DNA from: CAJQQK01 sp963696075 | GTDB taxonomy: Bacteria; Pseudomonadota; Alphaproteobacteria; Rhizobiales; Hyphomicrobiaceae | DNA: 64,000 nucleotides | Assembly (NCBI GenBank): GCA_963696075.1 | Contig: CAVOJD010000009.1 | Span: 377,294 to 441,293 of the forward strand | Direction of reading: 5' to 3' | Shown: positions 19,924 through 28,498 of the stretch, in pieces | Layout: every line of letters starts with the position of its first letter | Position numbering within the stretch: position 1 is the stretch's first letter | Position numbers and translations under genes: made by a program | Notes under the pieces: generated by a model | Told to the model about the DNA's origin: nothing | Database searches by the model: none | The model's input: the letters and a program-made list of their open reading frames with translations, nothing else

Positions 19924-22020
19924 CTATTCGGCGGCAGCTTTGGCTTGGCCGGTTCGGCGCAGGGCGCTCAGTTCTGCCATGACGGCGGAAGCACGCGCAA
20001 TCGGGTTGGTGAAATAGAAGTCCTCGAAGGCCGGCGCGAAAGGCGTTGTGGAGAGCGGGCGGGCCGCGTCGGCCAGGCGAGCAACGGCGCCCATGTCAGC
20101 CGCGGCGATCTGGCCGTTGGCTGCAAGATGGGGGGCTGTCGCATACATGCGGGCGCGAAGTTCCTGGAGATTATCGAAGGGCAGCGTCTTGCCCATCCGC
20201 TCGGACAGCGCACGCAGGATGGTCCAGTCTTCGCGCGCATCGCCCGGCGGGAATGCCGCGCGCGCCGTCGTCTGGGGGCGGCCTTCCATGTTGACGTAGG
20301 TCACACTTTTCTCGGTATAGGCGGCAGCCGGCAGGATCAGGTCGGCGCGGTGGGCGCCCGCATCGCCGTGGGTGCCGAGGTAGATGACGAAGCCGGCGTT
20401 GGTCTCGGCGAGCGCTGCATCATCGAAGCCTAAGAGGAACAGGACGTCGAGGCCGCCTTGGAGCATCTCAGCTGTGTCGCGGCCGTTCGCGCCCGGCAGG
20501 ACGCCAAGGTCAAGGCCGCCGACGCGGCTGGCGGACGTGTGGAGGACGTTGAAGGTGCGCCAGCCATCGGCTGCGTTGCCGGCCGCGTCGATGGCTTGGG
20601 CGATCCCGGCTGCGGCGGCCAAAACCGCGGCGCCGTCGTCACGCGCACTGGTGGCGCTTCCGACGATGACGAGCGGGTTTGAGGCGGCCTTGAGCTTGTC
20701 GAGGAAGGGATGACGGCTGCCGGCGAAGGTCTCAAGCGCCTTGCCGTCGGTGCCGATGGTCTCGACGGCATAGCCATAGTCCTCGGCGACGCCAATCACG
20801 CCGACAGCGAGGTCGCTGTTACGCCAGCGGCTGCGGATGCGGGCGTTGAGGACAGCGGCATCCGTCTTCGGGTTGCAGCCGATCAGCAGAATGGCATCGG
20901 CCTCGTCGATGGCCGAAAACGTTGCATTGAAAAGGTAGCCTGCGCGGCCATGATCGGCACTGATGGCCTCGCCGGGCGCCCGGCAATCCATGCTCTTTGC
21001 ACCGAGGCTCGCGAGCATTTCCTTGAGCGCGAACATTTCTTCGCAGCCCGCCAGATCGCCGGCAATCGCGCCAATCTGTTCGGGGGCAGCCGCCGACAGC
21101 TGCTCGGCGGCCGCGGCCAACGCTTCGTCCCAGCCGACCGGCTCCAGGCGTCCGTCGCGGCGCAGATACGGGCGGTCGAGGCGCTGGGTTCTGAGGCCGT
21201 CGGCGACGTGACGGCTCTTGTCGGAGATCCACTCTTCGTTGATGTCGTCGTTGGTGCGGGGGAGGACGCGCATGACCTGGGAGCCGCGGCAATCGACGCG
21301 GATGGCAGCGCCCATCGCGTCCATCGCGTCAATCGATTCGGTCTTACGCAGTTCCCACGGACGCATGTTGTTGGCCCAGGGGCGATGGTTGAGGGCGCCG
21401 ACGGGACACAGGTCAACCACGTTGGCGGAGAGCTCCGACATCATGCCGTGCTCGAGGTAGGTGGTGATCTCCATGTCCTCGCCGCGGCCGATGGCGCCCA
21501 ATTCCTCGACACCGGCGACTTCGGTCATGAAGCGGACGCAGCGGGTGCATTGGATGCAGCGCGTCATGTGCGTCTTGATCAGGGGGCCGAGGTGCTTTTC
21601 GTCAACCGCGCGCTTGTTCTCATCATAGCGCGAGCCGCCGACGCCGTAGCGCATCGCCTGGTCCTGGAGGTCACATTCGCCGCCCTGGTCGCAGATCGGG
21701 CAATCGAGGGGATGGTTGATGAGGAGAAATTCCATCACCCCTTCGCGCGCCTTCTTGACCAGCGGTGTGCGGGTGTCGATCCGGTTGGGCGTGCCATCGC
21801 GCGTCGGGCGCAGGTCGTTGACGCCCATGGCGCAGGAGGCGACCGGCTTCGGCATGCCGTCGACCTGGATCAGGCACATGCGGCAGTTGCCGGCGATCGA
21901 AAGGCGTTCGTGATAGCAGAAGCGGGGAATTTCGCGGCCTGCCAGCTCGCAGGCCTGAAGCAGCGTGATGCCGTCTTCGACTTCGATTTCCTCGTCGTCA
22001 ATCAGGAGCTTTTTCGGCAT
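19924..22020 (-). CDS. nuoG: NADH-quinone oxidoreductase subunit G
   Basis: Largest peripheral-arm subunit, 698 residues. The N-terminal ferredoxin part has the 2Fe-2S ligands in FCYHERLSIAGNCRMCLIQV. The His-Cys 4Fe-4S motif is HPLDCPICDQGGECDLQD, and the second 4Fe-4S motif is RCIQCTRCVRFMTEVAGVEE. A molybdopterin-oxidoreductase-like domain without cofactor follows, ending near residue 690. A 249-base gap toward nuoF holds no gene I can support. NuoG in this class is about this size, and no extra N7 motif is evident. Confidence 0.96.
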   Translation of the reverse strand: MPKKLLIDDEEIEVEDGITLLQACELAGREIPRFCYHERLSIAGNCRMCLIQVDGMPKPVASCAMGVNDLRPTRDGTPNRIDTRTPLVKKAREGVMEFLLINHPLDCPICDQGGECDLQDQAMRYGVGGSRYDENKRAVDEKHLGPLIKTHMTRCIQCTRCVRFMTEVAGVEELGAIGRGEDMEITTYLEHGMMSELSANVVDLCPVGALNHRPWANNMRPWELRKTESIDAMDAMGAAIRVDCRGSQVMRVLPRTNDDINEEWISDKSRHVADGLRTQRLDRPYLRRDGRLEPVGWDEALAAAAEQLSAAAPEQIGAIAGDLAGCEEMFALKEMLASLGAKSMDCRAPGEAISADHGRAGYLFNATFSAIDEADAILLIGCNPKTDAAVLNARIRSRWRNSDLAVGVIGVAEDYGYAVETIGTDGKALETFAGSRHPFLDKLKAASNPLVIVGSATSARDDGAAVLAAAAGIAQAIDAAGNAADGWRTFNVLHTSASRVGGLDLGVLPGANGRDTAEMLQGGLDVLFLLGFDDAALAETNAGFVIYLGTHGDAGAHRADLILPAAAYTEKSVTYVNMEGRPQTTARAAFPPGDAREDWTILRALSERMGKTLPFDNLQELRARMYATAPHLAANGQIAAADMGAVARLADAARPLSTTPFAPAFEDFYFTNPIARASAVMAELSALRRTGQAKAAAE

Positions 22021-22269
22021 TCGGACGTTCGATCTTTTCTGTGGGCGGCGCCGGAAGATAGGCGGCGCGGCGCAGAGCGTCTTCGCAGGTGCAAACTGTT
22101 GTGGTTCTCCTACAATGAGTTTGCGCGCGATACCAGAGGGGAAGGCGGGTCAAATCCACTCGGGCGGGCATTATCGGGTGGATGAATGAGCCGGGCGGGC
22201 GATCGTCATGGCGGCAGGGCTGAAACCAACGGAACCGCAGCTCCGCGCGGGTCCGCCTGCCGCTCGAAC

Positions 22270-23550
22270 CTACTCTGCTGCCATCCGTGCTGCCTGCGCC
22301 TGCTCGATTCGCTCCTCAATGACGGGGCGGAAATTGCGAATGAGACCCTGGATCGGCCATGCGGCGGCGTCGCCGAGGGCGCAGATGGTGTGGCCTTCGA
22401 CCTGCTTGGTGACGTCGAGCAGCATGTCGATCTCGGCTTTCTCCGCGTCGCCGCGCTCAAGGCGCTCCATGACCCGCCACATCCAGCCCGTGCCTTCACG
22501 GCAGGGTGTGCATTGGCCGCAGCTTTCATGCTTGTAGAAATACGAGAGGCGGCGGATGGCGGCGATGATGTCGGTCGACTTATCCATCACGATGATGGCC
22601 GCGGTGCCGAGGCCCGACTTGGCCTGCTGCAAAGCGTCGTAGTCCATCGTGATATCGTCACACACGTCGGTTGGCAGACAGGGCACCGATGAGCCGCCCG
22701 GGATAACCGTCAGCAGGTTCTTCCAGCCGCCACGCACACCGCCGGCGTGCTTCTCGAGGAGTTCGCGGAGCGGAATGCCCATTTCTTCCTCGACGACGCA
22801 GGGGCGTTCGACGTGACCGGAGATCTGGAAGAGCTTGGTGCCGGTATTGTTGGGCTTGCCGAGGCCGGCGAACCAATCTGCGCCGCGGCGCAGGATGGTG
22901 GGGACGACGGCGATTGATTCGACGTTGTTCACGGTCGTTGGCGCGCCATAGAGGCCGGCGCCGGCCGGGAACGGCGGTTTCAGGCGGGGCTGGCCCTTCT
23001 TGCCTTCGAGGCTTTCGAGGAGCGCGGTCTCTTCGCCGCAGATATAGGCGCCGGCGCCATGGTGGACGTAGAGGTCGAAGTCCCAGCCATTCTTGTTGTT
23101 CTTGCCGATCAGGCCGGCTTCGTAGGCTTCATCGACGGCGCGCTGGAAGGCTTCACGCTCGCGGATATATTCGCCGCGGAAGTAGACGTAGCAGGCGTGC
23201 GCGCGCATCGCGAAGGAGGCGATCAGGCAGCCCTCGACGAGGGTGTGGGGGTCGTGGCGCAGGATTTCGCGATCCTTGCAGGAACCGGGCTCCGATTCGT
23301 CGGCATTGACGACGAGGTAGGAGGGGCGCGGGTCTTCCTTCGGCATGAACGACCATTTGAGGCCGGTCGGGAAGCCGGCGCCGCCGCGGCCTCTGAGGCC
23401 GGAGGCTTTGACACGCTCGATGATCTCATCATGGCCAAGGTCGATCAGCGCCTTGGTGTTGTCCCACTGTCCCCGCGCCATCGCGCCTTTCAGCGAGACG
23501 TCGTGGATCCCGTAGATATTCGTGAAGATGCGGTCCTTGTCGGCAAGCAT
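22270..23550 (-). CDS. nuoF: NADH-quinone oxidoreductase subunit F
   Basis: NADH-dehydrogenase module subunit that binds NADH and FMN and holds the N3 4Fe-4S cluster, 426 residues. The glycine-rich site GLRGRGGAGFPTGLKWSF is near residue 50. The FMN region GAGAYICGEETALLESLEG and the cluster motif ESCGQCTPCREG, with a later cysteine in GHTICALGD, are all present. The start is 3 bases after the nuoE stop, so translation is coupled. Confidence 0.97.
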   Translation of the reverse strand: MLADKDRIFTNIYGIHDVSLKGAMARGQWDNTKALIDLGHDEIIERVKASGLRGRGGAGFPTGLKWSFMPKEDPRPSYLVVNADESEPGSCKDREILRHDPHTLVEGCLIASFAMRAHACYVYFRGEYIREREAFQRAVDEAYEAGLIGKNNKNGWDFDLYVHHGAGAYICGEETALLESLEGKKGQPRLKPPFPAGAGLYGAPTTVNNVESIAVVPTILRRGADWFAGLGKPNNTGTKLFQISGHVERPCVVEEEMGIPLRELLEKHAGGVRGGWKNLLTVIPGGSSVPCLPTDVCDDITMDYDALQQAKSGLGTAAIIVMDKSTDIIAAIRRLSYFYKHESCGQCTPCREGTGWMWRVMERLERGDAEKAEIDMLLDVTKQVEGHTICALGDAAAWPIQGLIRNFRPVIEERIEQAQAARMAAE

Positions 23551-23553
23551 GGA

Positions 23554-24177
23554 TCAGACCTTCTTGTTGTAGAGCGTGGGATCGGTGAGGGTGGTCAGAT
23601 CGCCTTCGGGCGCTGACGCGGTGCGGCCGATCTGGGAGCCAGGCTTCGGGGGCGTGCCGGCGGCAAAGCCGTCCAACAGTTTTGCCAGCAATTCAGGGGT
23701 CAGATCTTCGTAGGTGTCCTTCCAGATCTGGACCATCGGCGCGTTGGCGCAAACGCCGAGACACTCGACCTCTTCCCAGGAGAAATCGCCATCGTCGGAA
23801 AGGGTGTGGGGCGCGTCCGCGATTCGGCTCTTGCAGACGGCGACCAATTCCTCCGCGCCGCGCAGCATGCAGGGCGTGGTGCCGCAGACCTGGACGTGCG
23901 CTTTCCTGCCGACGGGGGCGAGCTGGAACATGGTGTAGAAGGTCGCGATCTCGTAGACGCGGATATAGGGCATGTCGAGCATGTCGGCGACGTAGCGAAT
24001 CGCCGGCTCTGGCAGCCAACCGGCGTGCTGTTCCTGGGCGCGCCAGAGCAGGGGGATCACCGCCGAGGCCTGCTTGCCGTCGGGGTAGTGCTTGATCTTA
24101 TCTTGCGCCCACGCGAGGTTTTCAGCGGAAAATTCAAAACTCTGGGGCTGTTCGGAATGAAGGCGGCGCACGGCCAT
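23554..24177 (-). CDS. nuoE: NADH-quinone oxidoreductase subunit E
   Basis: 24-kDa subunit with the N1a 2Fe-2S cluster, 207 residues. Thioredoxin-like features are present: cluster ligands in VCGTTPCMLRG and ECLGVCANAPMVQI. The N-terminus FEFSAENLAWAQDKIKHYPD and the helix block SAVIPLLWRAQEQHAGWLP are typical. A C-terminal tail of about 40 residues beyond the core is common in alphaproteobacteria. The gap of 193 bases to the membrane gene at 24371 may hold a local promoter; none is clear. Confidence 0.96.
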   Translation of the reverse strand: MAVRRLHSEQPQSFEFSAENLAWAQDKIKHYPDGKQASAVIPLLWRAQEQHAGWLPEPAIRYVADMLDMPYIRVYEIATFYTMFQLAPVGRKAHVQVCGTTPCMLRGAEELVAVCKSRIADAPHTLSDDGDFSWEEVECLGVCANAPMVQIWKDTYEDLTPELLAKLLDGFAAGTPPKPGSQIGRTASAPEGDLTTLTDPTLYNKKV

Positions 24178-24370
24178 GAGCGCAGTGTCTCCGGTTCACA
24201 CAGGACGTAATGGCCGCCGGCACACAGAAGCAATGAAAGGACAGCGCGGCCGGGCGGCACGGTTTCAGATGTTCGAAGTACGGCGCTTGACGAAACGATG
24301 CAAGCGTCAGACGCGAACATTTACCGTTACGCGGCTGATGGTCTCGCCCAAAGTGCGCCGTTGGGCGCGC

Positions 24371-24845
24371 CTACCAATTGTTGCCGCGCCAGCTGTCGCG
24401 TTCGCCGCTGTTGGCAAACGAGGTGCTGCCGGTGTCGTTGATCTGGCTGTTCGGCTGGTAGTCCGATTCGAGGACGAAGCTTGGCGGGGTGCGCACGCTG
24501 ATCCAGGCGAACACCAAAATGACGGTCGCGATCGGCGCGAGAAACAGCGATGCCTGCGATCCAACCCGCATGAAGCCGGTCCAGAAGAATGCCCACAAGC
24601 AGCCCGGCGGGCAGAATCCACCAGCCGCCGAGCTCAGTGGCGGGGGTCGCGGCGCGGAAGGCGGCGAACAGAAACGCAATCGCGAGGGCAAAAACGCCCA
24701 GCAGAACCGGGACGAGTGGCTTGTTGGCGTGCAATTCACCCATCGGCCAATCGTTTCGAACGGCGAAAATGCGATAGGTCGCCAGGGACAGGCCCCATCC
24801 AAACGCGAGGGCGGCAGCAAAAAACGGCAGGTCGAGGTTGCTCAT
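24371..24845 (-). CDS. Small membrane protein between nuoD and nuoE, one frameshift
   Basis: Not recognised. From the ATG at 24845 the protein has four likely membrane segments: FFAAALAFGWGLSLATYRIF, PVLLGVFALAIAFLFAAF, GGWWILPAGLLVGILLDR and, after a frame change at about 24540-24575, APIATVILVFAWISV. It ends in a soluble, Asn/Ser-rich tail (NDTGSTSFANSGERDSW) with a stop at 24371, about 157 residues in total. The second frame continues the hydrophobic pattern naturally, so a one-base sequence error is more likely than two separate genes. It is on the operon strand between nuoD and nuoE. Confidence 0.5.
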
Positions 24846-25055
24846 CCATGGGCTCCGGCACGCAGCGCCGTGCGCGGCCCTTCGGTTCCGCCGCGCCGGC
24901 TGACGCAAATTTACAACTGGATTGGTGTTTTAGGGCGTGCCGAGTTGTTTATCAACTTATTCGAAACCTTTTCACTGACTCACGTGAAACATTGTCCGAA
25001 TGCTGATCATTGATCCCAACGCTCTCGCTTCTGCCCCGGAAACCAGCCCGGAAAG

Positions 25056-26246
25056 CTAACGGTCGATCTCGCCAAAGACGACGTCGAGGGAGCCCAGGAT
25101 GGCGCTGACGTCCGCCAGCATGTGCCCGCGGTTCATGAAGTCCATCGCCTGGAGATGGGCAAAGCCCGGCGCGCGGATCTTGCACCGGTAGGGCTTGTTG
25201 GAGCCGTCGGAGACGAGGTAGACGCCGAACTCGCCCTTCGGCGCTTCGACACAGGCGTAGACTTCGCCTTCGGGCACATGGAAGCCTTCGGTGTAGAGCT
25301 TGAAATGGTGGATCAGGGCTTCCATCGAGCGCTTCATCTGGTCACGCTTCGGGGGCACGACCTTCTTTTCGGCTGCAACATGGGGCCCGCGTCCGGCATC
25401 CGAGAGCAGCTTTTCGCAGCACTGCTTCATGATCCGGACCGATTCGCGCATTTCGCGCATGCGGATCAGGTAACGATCGTAGCAGTCGCCGTTCTTGCCG
25501 ATCGGAATATCGAATTCCATCTCGTCGTAGCATTCGTAGGGTTGCGCCCGACGAAGGTCCCAGGCAGCACCCGAGCCGCGCACCATGACGCCGGAGAAGC
25601 CCCACTGGAAACACTCATCGAGGGTGACAACGCCGATGTCGACGTTGCGTTGCTTGAAGATGCGGTTGTCGGTGAGGAGGCCTTCGATATCGTCCAGGAT
25701 GGCGGGATGGGTTTCGCAGAAGGCTGCAATATCCTCGACAAGCTCATCGGGCAGATCCTGGTGGACGCCGCCGACGCGGAAGTATTTGGCGTGCATCCGG
25801 GAGCCGGAGGCGCGCTCGTAGAAGACCATCAGTTTTTCGCGCTCTTCGAAGCCCCACACGGGCGGTGTCAGGGCACCGACGTCCATGGCCTGGGTCGTCA
25901 CGTTGAGCATGTGCGAGAGGATGCGGCCGATCTCGGAGTAGAGCACGCGGATGAGCTGGGCACGATAGGGAATTTCGAGGCCCAGGAGGCGCTCGGCTGC
26001 CATGCAGAAGGCGTGTTCCTGGTTCATCGGCGCGACGTAGTCGAGGCGGTCGAAGTAGCCGATTGCCTGGAGATAGGTCTTGTGCTCGATCAGCTTTTCG
26101 GTGCCGCGGTGGAGGAGGCCGATGTGGGGGTCGACGCGCTCGACCACCTCGCCATCGAGCTCGAGGACCAGGCGAAGGACGCCGTGGGCCGCGGGGTGCT
26201 GCGGGCCGAAGTTGATGTGGAACTGGCGGATATCGGTTTCGGGCAT
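25056..26246 (-). CDS. nuoD: NADH-quinone oxidoreductase subunit D
   Basis: 49-kDa subunit that forms the quinone site with NuoB, 396 residues. It is related to the large subunit of NiFe hydrogenases but lacks the metal cysteines. Blocks seen are FHINFGPQHPAAHGVLRLVL, DPHIGLLHRGTEKLIEHKTY, RLDYVAPMNQEHAFCMAAE, SHMLNVTTQAMDVGALTPP and KIRAPGFAHLQAMDFM near the C-terminus. The quinone-site histidine and tyrosine regions are intact. It is separated from nuoC by the inserted GFA gene. Confidence 0.97.
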   Translation of the reverse strand: MPETDIRQFHINFGPQHPAAHGVLRLVLELDGEVVERVDPHIGLLHRGTEKLIEHKTYLQAIGYFDRLDYVAPMNQEHAFCMAAERLLGLEIPYRAQLIRVLYSEIGRILSHMLNVTTQAMDVGALTPPVWGFEEREKLMVFYERASGSRMHAKYFRVGGVHQDLPDELVEDIAAFCETHPAILDDIEGLLTDNRIFKQRNVDIGVVTLDECFQWGFSGVMVRGSGAAWDLRRAQPYECYDEMEFDIPIGKNGDCYDRYLIRMREMRESVRIMKQCCEKLLSDAGRGPHVAAEKKVVPPKRDQMKRSMEALIHHFKLYTEGFHVPEGEVYACVEAPKGEFGVYLVSDGSNKPYRCKIRAPGFAHLQAMDFMNRGHMLADVSAILGSLDVVFGEIDR

Positions 26247-26276
26247 GGGGTCTCGATCGGCGTGCGTGGATTGGGC

Positions 26277-26708
26277 TCAGTTGGTTGACGGTGGGGTGAA
26301 CTCGGCGAGAAACTCGGCTTCCGTCATCTTGTGCGTCTCATTGGCGAAGGCGAAGTAGCCGGGATTGCGGTCGACATAGATCTCGCTGACGAATTTGAGG
26401 CGGTCTTCCTCCTGAAGGGCGCCGGCCATGACGGCAAGGTGGCCGAACTGTTCAGAGCGCCAGAACAGATTGGTGCCGCATGTTCCGCAAAAGCAGCGCT
26501 CGCCCCAATCCGACGACTTGAAGACCGACAAATTGGCTTCTCCGTCAATCGTCAGATCTGTTGCGTCGACAAGAGCGAAGACCACGCCCCCCGACCAGGT
26601 CCGGCACATCTTGCAGTGGCAGGTGCCGACCTCACCGGTTGGCGATTTCAGCGAATAGGTGATCGCGCCGCAAAGGCACTTGCCGGTCAGTTCGTGCGGT
26701 TCGGCCAT
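26277..26708 (-). CDS. GFA/CENP-V domain zinc protein between nuoC and nuoD
   Basis: 143-residue protein of the GFA (glutathione-dependent formaldehyde-activating enzyme/CENP-V) fold. Zinc cysteines appear in order: GKCLCGAITY, GTCHCKMCRTWSG and RCFCGTCGTNLFWRSE. The core region SEIYVDRNPGYFAFA also follows the family. Most members have no proven reaction, so I give only the family. It lies 28 bases after nuoC and 30 bases before nuoD on the same strand, an unusual place for this family. The ATG at 26708 removes a 26-residue non-homologous extension. Confidence 0.88.
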   Translation of the reverse strand: MAEPHELTGKCLCGAITYSLKSPTGEVGTCHCKMCRTWSGGVVFALVDATDLTIDGEANLSVFKSSDWGERCFCGTCGTNLFWRSEQFGHLAVMAGALQEEDRLKFVSEIYVDRNPGYFAFANETHKMTEAEFLAEFTPPSTN

Positions 26709-26736
26709 GTCGTCAGGGCCTCCTGCCCTCATCGCA

Positions 26737-27363
26737 TCAACCCGGCTTCTGCTCGCCGGTCGCCTTCTCGTCGCCGGGCAGCACATAATCGGTGCCTTCC
26801 CACGGGCTTTCGAAGTCGAAGCTGCGGAATTCCTGAGTCAATCGCACCGGCTCGTAGACGACGCGCTTGGCTTCATCATCGTAGCGCACCTCGACGTGGC
26901 CCGTGAGGGGGAAATCCTTGCGCAAGGGATGACCCTGGAAGCCATAATCGGTCAGCAGGCGGCGCAGGTCGGGATGGCCGGAAAAGAGAATGCCATACAT
27001 GTCATAGGCTTCGCGCTCGAACCAGTTGGCCGCCGGGAAAACGCCGACGGCGCTTTCGATGGCATCCTGTTCACCGATCTGGGTCTTGATCCGGATGCGA
27101 TTGTTCAGGACCGGCGAGAGGAGGTGGTAGACGACATCGAAGCGGTCCTCACGGCCCGGCCAGTCGACGCCGCAGATGTCGATCAGAACCACGAACTTGC
27201 AGCGGCCATCGACGCGCAGCAGCTTGAGGAACGGGACGATCGCGGCAGGCTTGATGTGGACCGTCAATTCGCCGAATGCGACTTCGTGGCCCATGACCTG
27301 ATCGGGCGCCTTCGCGCTCAGGTATTCGCCGAGATCGGCAAGCGCGTTCTCATCGACTGTCAC
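26737..27363 (-). CDS. nuoC: NADH-quinone oxidoreductase subunit C
   Basis: 30-kDa subunit of the complex I connecting module, 208 residues and not fused to NuoD. The family signature is ERYDMYGI-like, here WFEREAYDMYGILFSGHPDL, followed by RRLLTDYGFQGHPLRKDFPL. The N-terminal block FVVLIDICGVDWPGREDRFD is also typical. The start codon is GTG at 27363, and no in-frame ATG nearby gives a better start. It lies 103 bases after nuoB. Confidence 0.95.
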   Translation of the reverse strand: MTVDENALADLGEYLSAKAPDQVMGHEVAFGELTVHIKPAAIVPFLKLLRVDGRCKFVVLIDICGVDWPGREDRFDVVYHLLSPVLNNRIRIKTQIGEQDAIESAVGVFPAANWFEREAYDMYGILFSGHPDLRRLLTDYGFQGHPLRKDFPLTGHVEVRYDDEAKRVVYEPVRLTQEFRSFDFESPWEGTDYVLPGDEKATGEQKPG

Positions 27364-27445
27364 GGGTCCGACTTCCTTCGCGGGTTGGCGCCGGGGCCGC
27401 CTGGCAGGTTCCGGCTATCGTTCGTGTGGGCAGGCCGCGATCATC

Positions 27446-27475
27446 CTCGGATCAGCGGGCCTCGGATCAGCGGGC
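27446..27475. repeat. Perfect 15-bp tandem duplication over the nuoB stop
   Basis: CTCGGATCAGCGGGC occurs twice in a row. The nuoB stop codon lies within it, and because 15 is a multiple of three each copy carries the same in-frame TGA. The coding result is therefore unchanged by the duplication. Confidence 0.9.
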
Positions 27476-28060
27476 GATCGTTCCGGTACGGCGAATTTTC
27501 TTCTGCAACATCAACACACCATAGACCAGCGCTTCGGCAGACGGCGGACAGCCAGGGATGTAGATGTCGACGGGGACGACGCGGTCACAGCCCCGCACGA
27601 CGGCGTAGGAATAATGATAGTAGCCGCCGCCGTTGGCGCATGAGCCCATCGAGATGACGTAGCGCGGCTCGGGCATCTGGTCGTAGACCTTGCGCAGCGC
27701 GGGCGCCATCTTGTTGGTCAAGGTGCCAGCGACGATCATAACGTCCGACTGGCGCGGCGACGCGCGGGGGGCGAAGCCGAAGCGCTCGAGATCATACCGC
27801 GGCATGGCCGACTGCATCATCTCGACCGCGCAGCACGCAAGCCCGAACGTCATCCACATCAAGGAACCGGTCCGGGCCCAGTTGATGAGATCATCGGTGG
27901 TGGTCACGAGGAAGCCCTTGTCGGCCAACTCGTTGTTTATCATCGTGAAGCTGGGATCGCCGGGCTTGATGATGCTGCCCGCACCGCTTCCCTCCCCGGC
28001 CTTGTCGTAGGCCGGGAGCGTGCTGAACGGCTTGCCGGTCGCGGAATTGATCAATCCCAT
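27467..28060 (-). CDS. nuoB: NADH-quinone oxidoreductase subunit B
   Basis: PSST subunit that holds the terminal 4Fe-4S cluster N2, 197 residues. Cluster ligands are visible in FGLACCAVEMMQ, MGSCANGGGYY and YIPGCPPSAEAL. The N-terminal region before DDLINWARTGSLMWMTFGL is longer than in E. coli but normal for alphaproteobacteria. The ATG at 28060 overlaps the nuoA end by ten bases, which fits coupled translation and removes a non-homologous 24-residue extension. Confidence 0.97.
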   Translation of the reverse strand: MGLINSATGKPFSTLPAYDKAGEGSGAGSIIKPGDPSFTMINNELADKGFLVTTTDDLINWARTGSLMWMTFGLACCAVEMMQSAMPRYDLERFGFAPRASPRQSDVMIVAGTLTNKMAPALRKVYDQMPEPRYVISMGSCANGGGYYHYSYAVVRGCDRVVPVDIYIPGCPPSAEALVYGVLMLQKKIRRTGTIAR

Positions 28061-28416
28061 TCGAGGCCGCCTTTCTTCCATTCGTAGATGAAGCCGACGG
28101 TGAGAACGCCTAAGAAGATCATCATCGACCAAAAGCCGAACTCGCCGATCTCGTTGAAGGCGATTGCCCAGGGGAAGAGGAACGCGATCTCGAGATCGAA
28201 GATGATGAAGAGAATCGCGACCAGGTAGAAGCGGACGTCGAATTTCATGCGCGCGTCATCGAACGCTGCAAAGCCGCATTCGTAGGCCGACACCTTCTCG
28301 GGGTCCGGATTGCGAACCGCGATCAGGAACGGCGCAACCATGAGGGCGCCTGCAATGAAGAGCGACACCGCGAGGAAGATGATGATCGGCAAATATTGGC
28401 CGGCAAGGTCAATCAT
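28051..28416 (-). CDS. nuoA: NADH-quinone oxidoreductase subunit A
   Basis: First gene of the complex I operon, 121 residues with three membrane helices. Family blocks are KVSAYECGFAAFDDARMKFD (the ND3 loop with its cysteine) and VRFYLVAILFIIFDLEIAFL with conserved acidic residues. The C-terminal helix GFWSMMIFLGVLTVGFIYEW ends in KKGGLEWD. Only 82 bases lie between this gene and the MFS gene upstream on the same strand, so the main promoter must be there or above the MFS gene. Confidence 0.97.
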   Translation of the reverse strand: MIDLAGQYLPIIIFLAVSLFIAGALMVAPFLIAVRNPDPEKVSAYECGFAAFDDARMKFDVRFYLVAILFIIFDLEIAFLFPWAIAFNEIGEFGFWSMMIFLGVLTVGFIYEWKKGGLEWD

Positions 28417-28498
28417 GCGTCGGGAGACCCTTTGAGGTGTTCACGTCAAACAAGCTGGTATCGCAGCCGTTCGTGGCTGGCAAGGTGGAAGCGGCAAA

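Noticed and set aside
20710..22185. Long plus-strand open frame (491 residues) opposite nuoG
   Set aside because: It is the antisense shadow of a firmly assigned nuoG with three cluster motifs; the plus-strand protein matches nothing and is typical GC-rich antisense text.
25122..26288. Plus-strand open frame of 388 residues
   Set aside because: Antisense of nuoD, which is certain.
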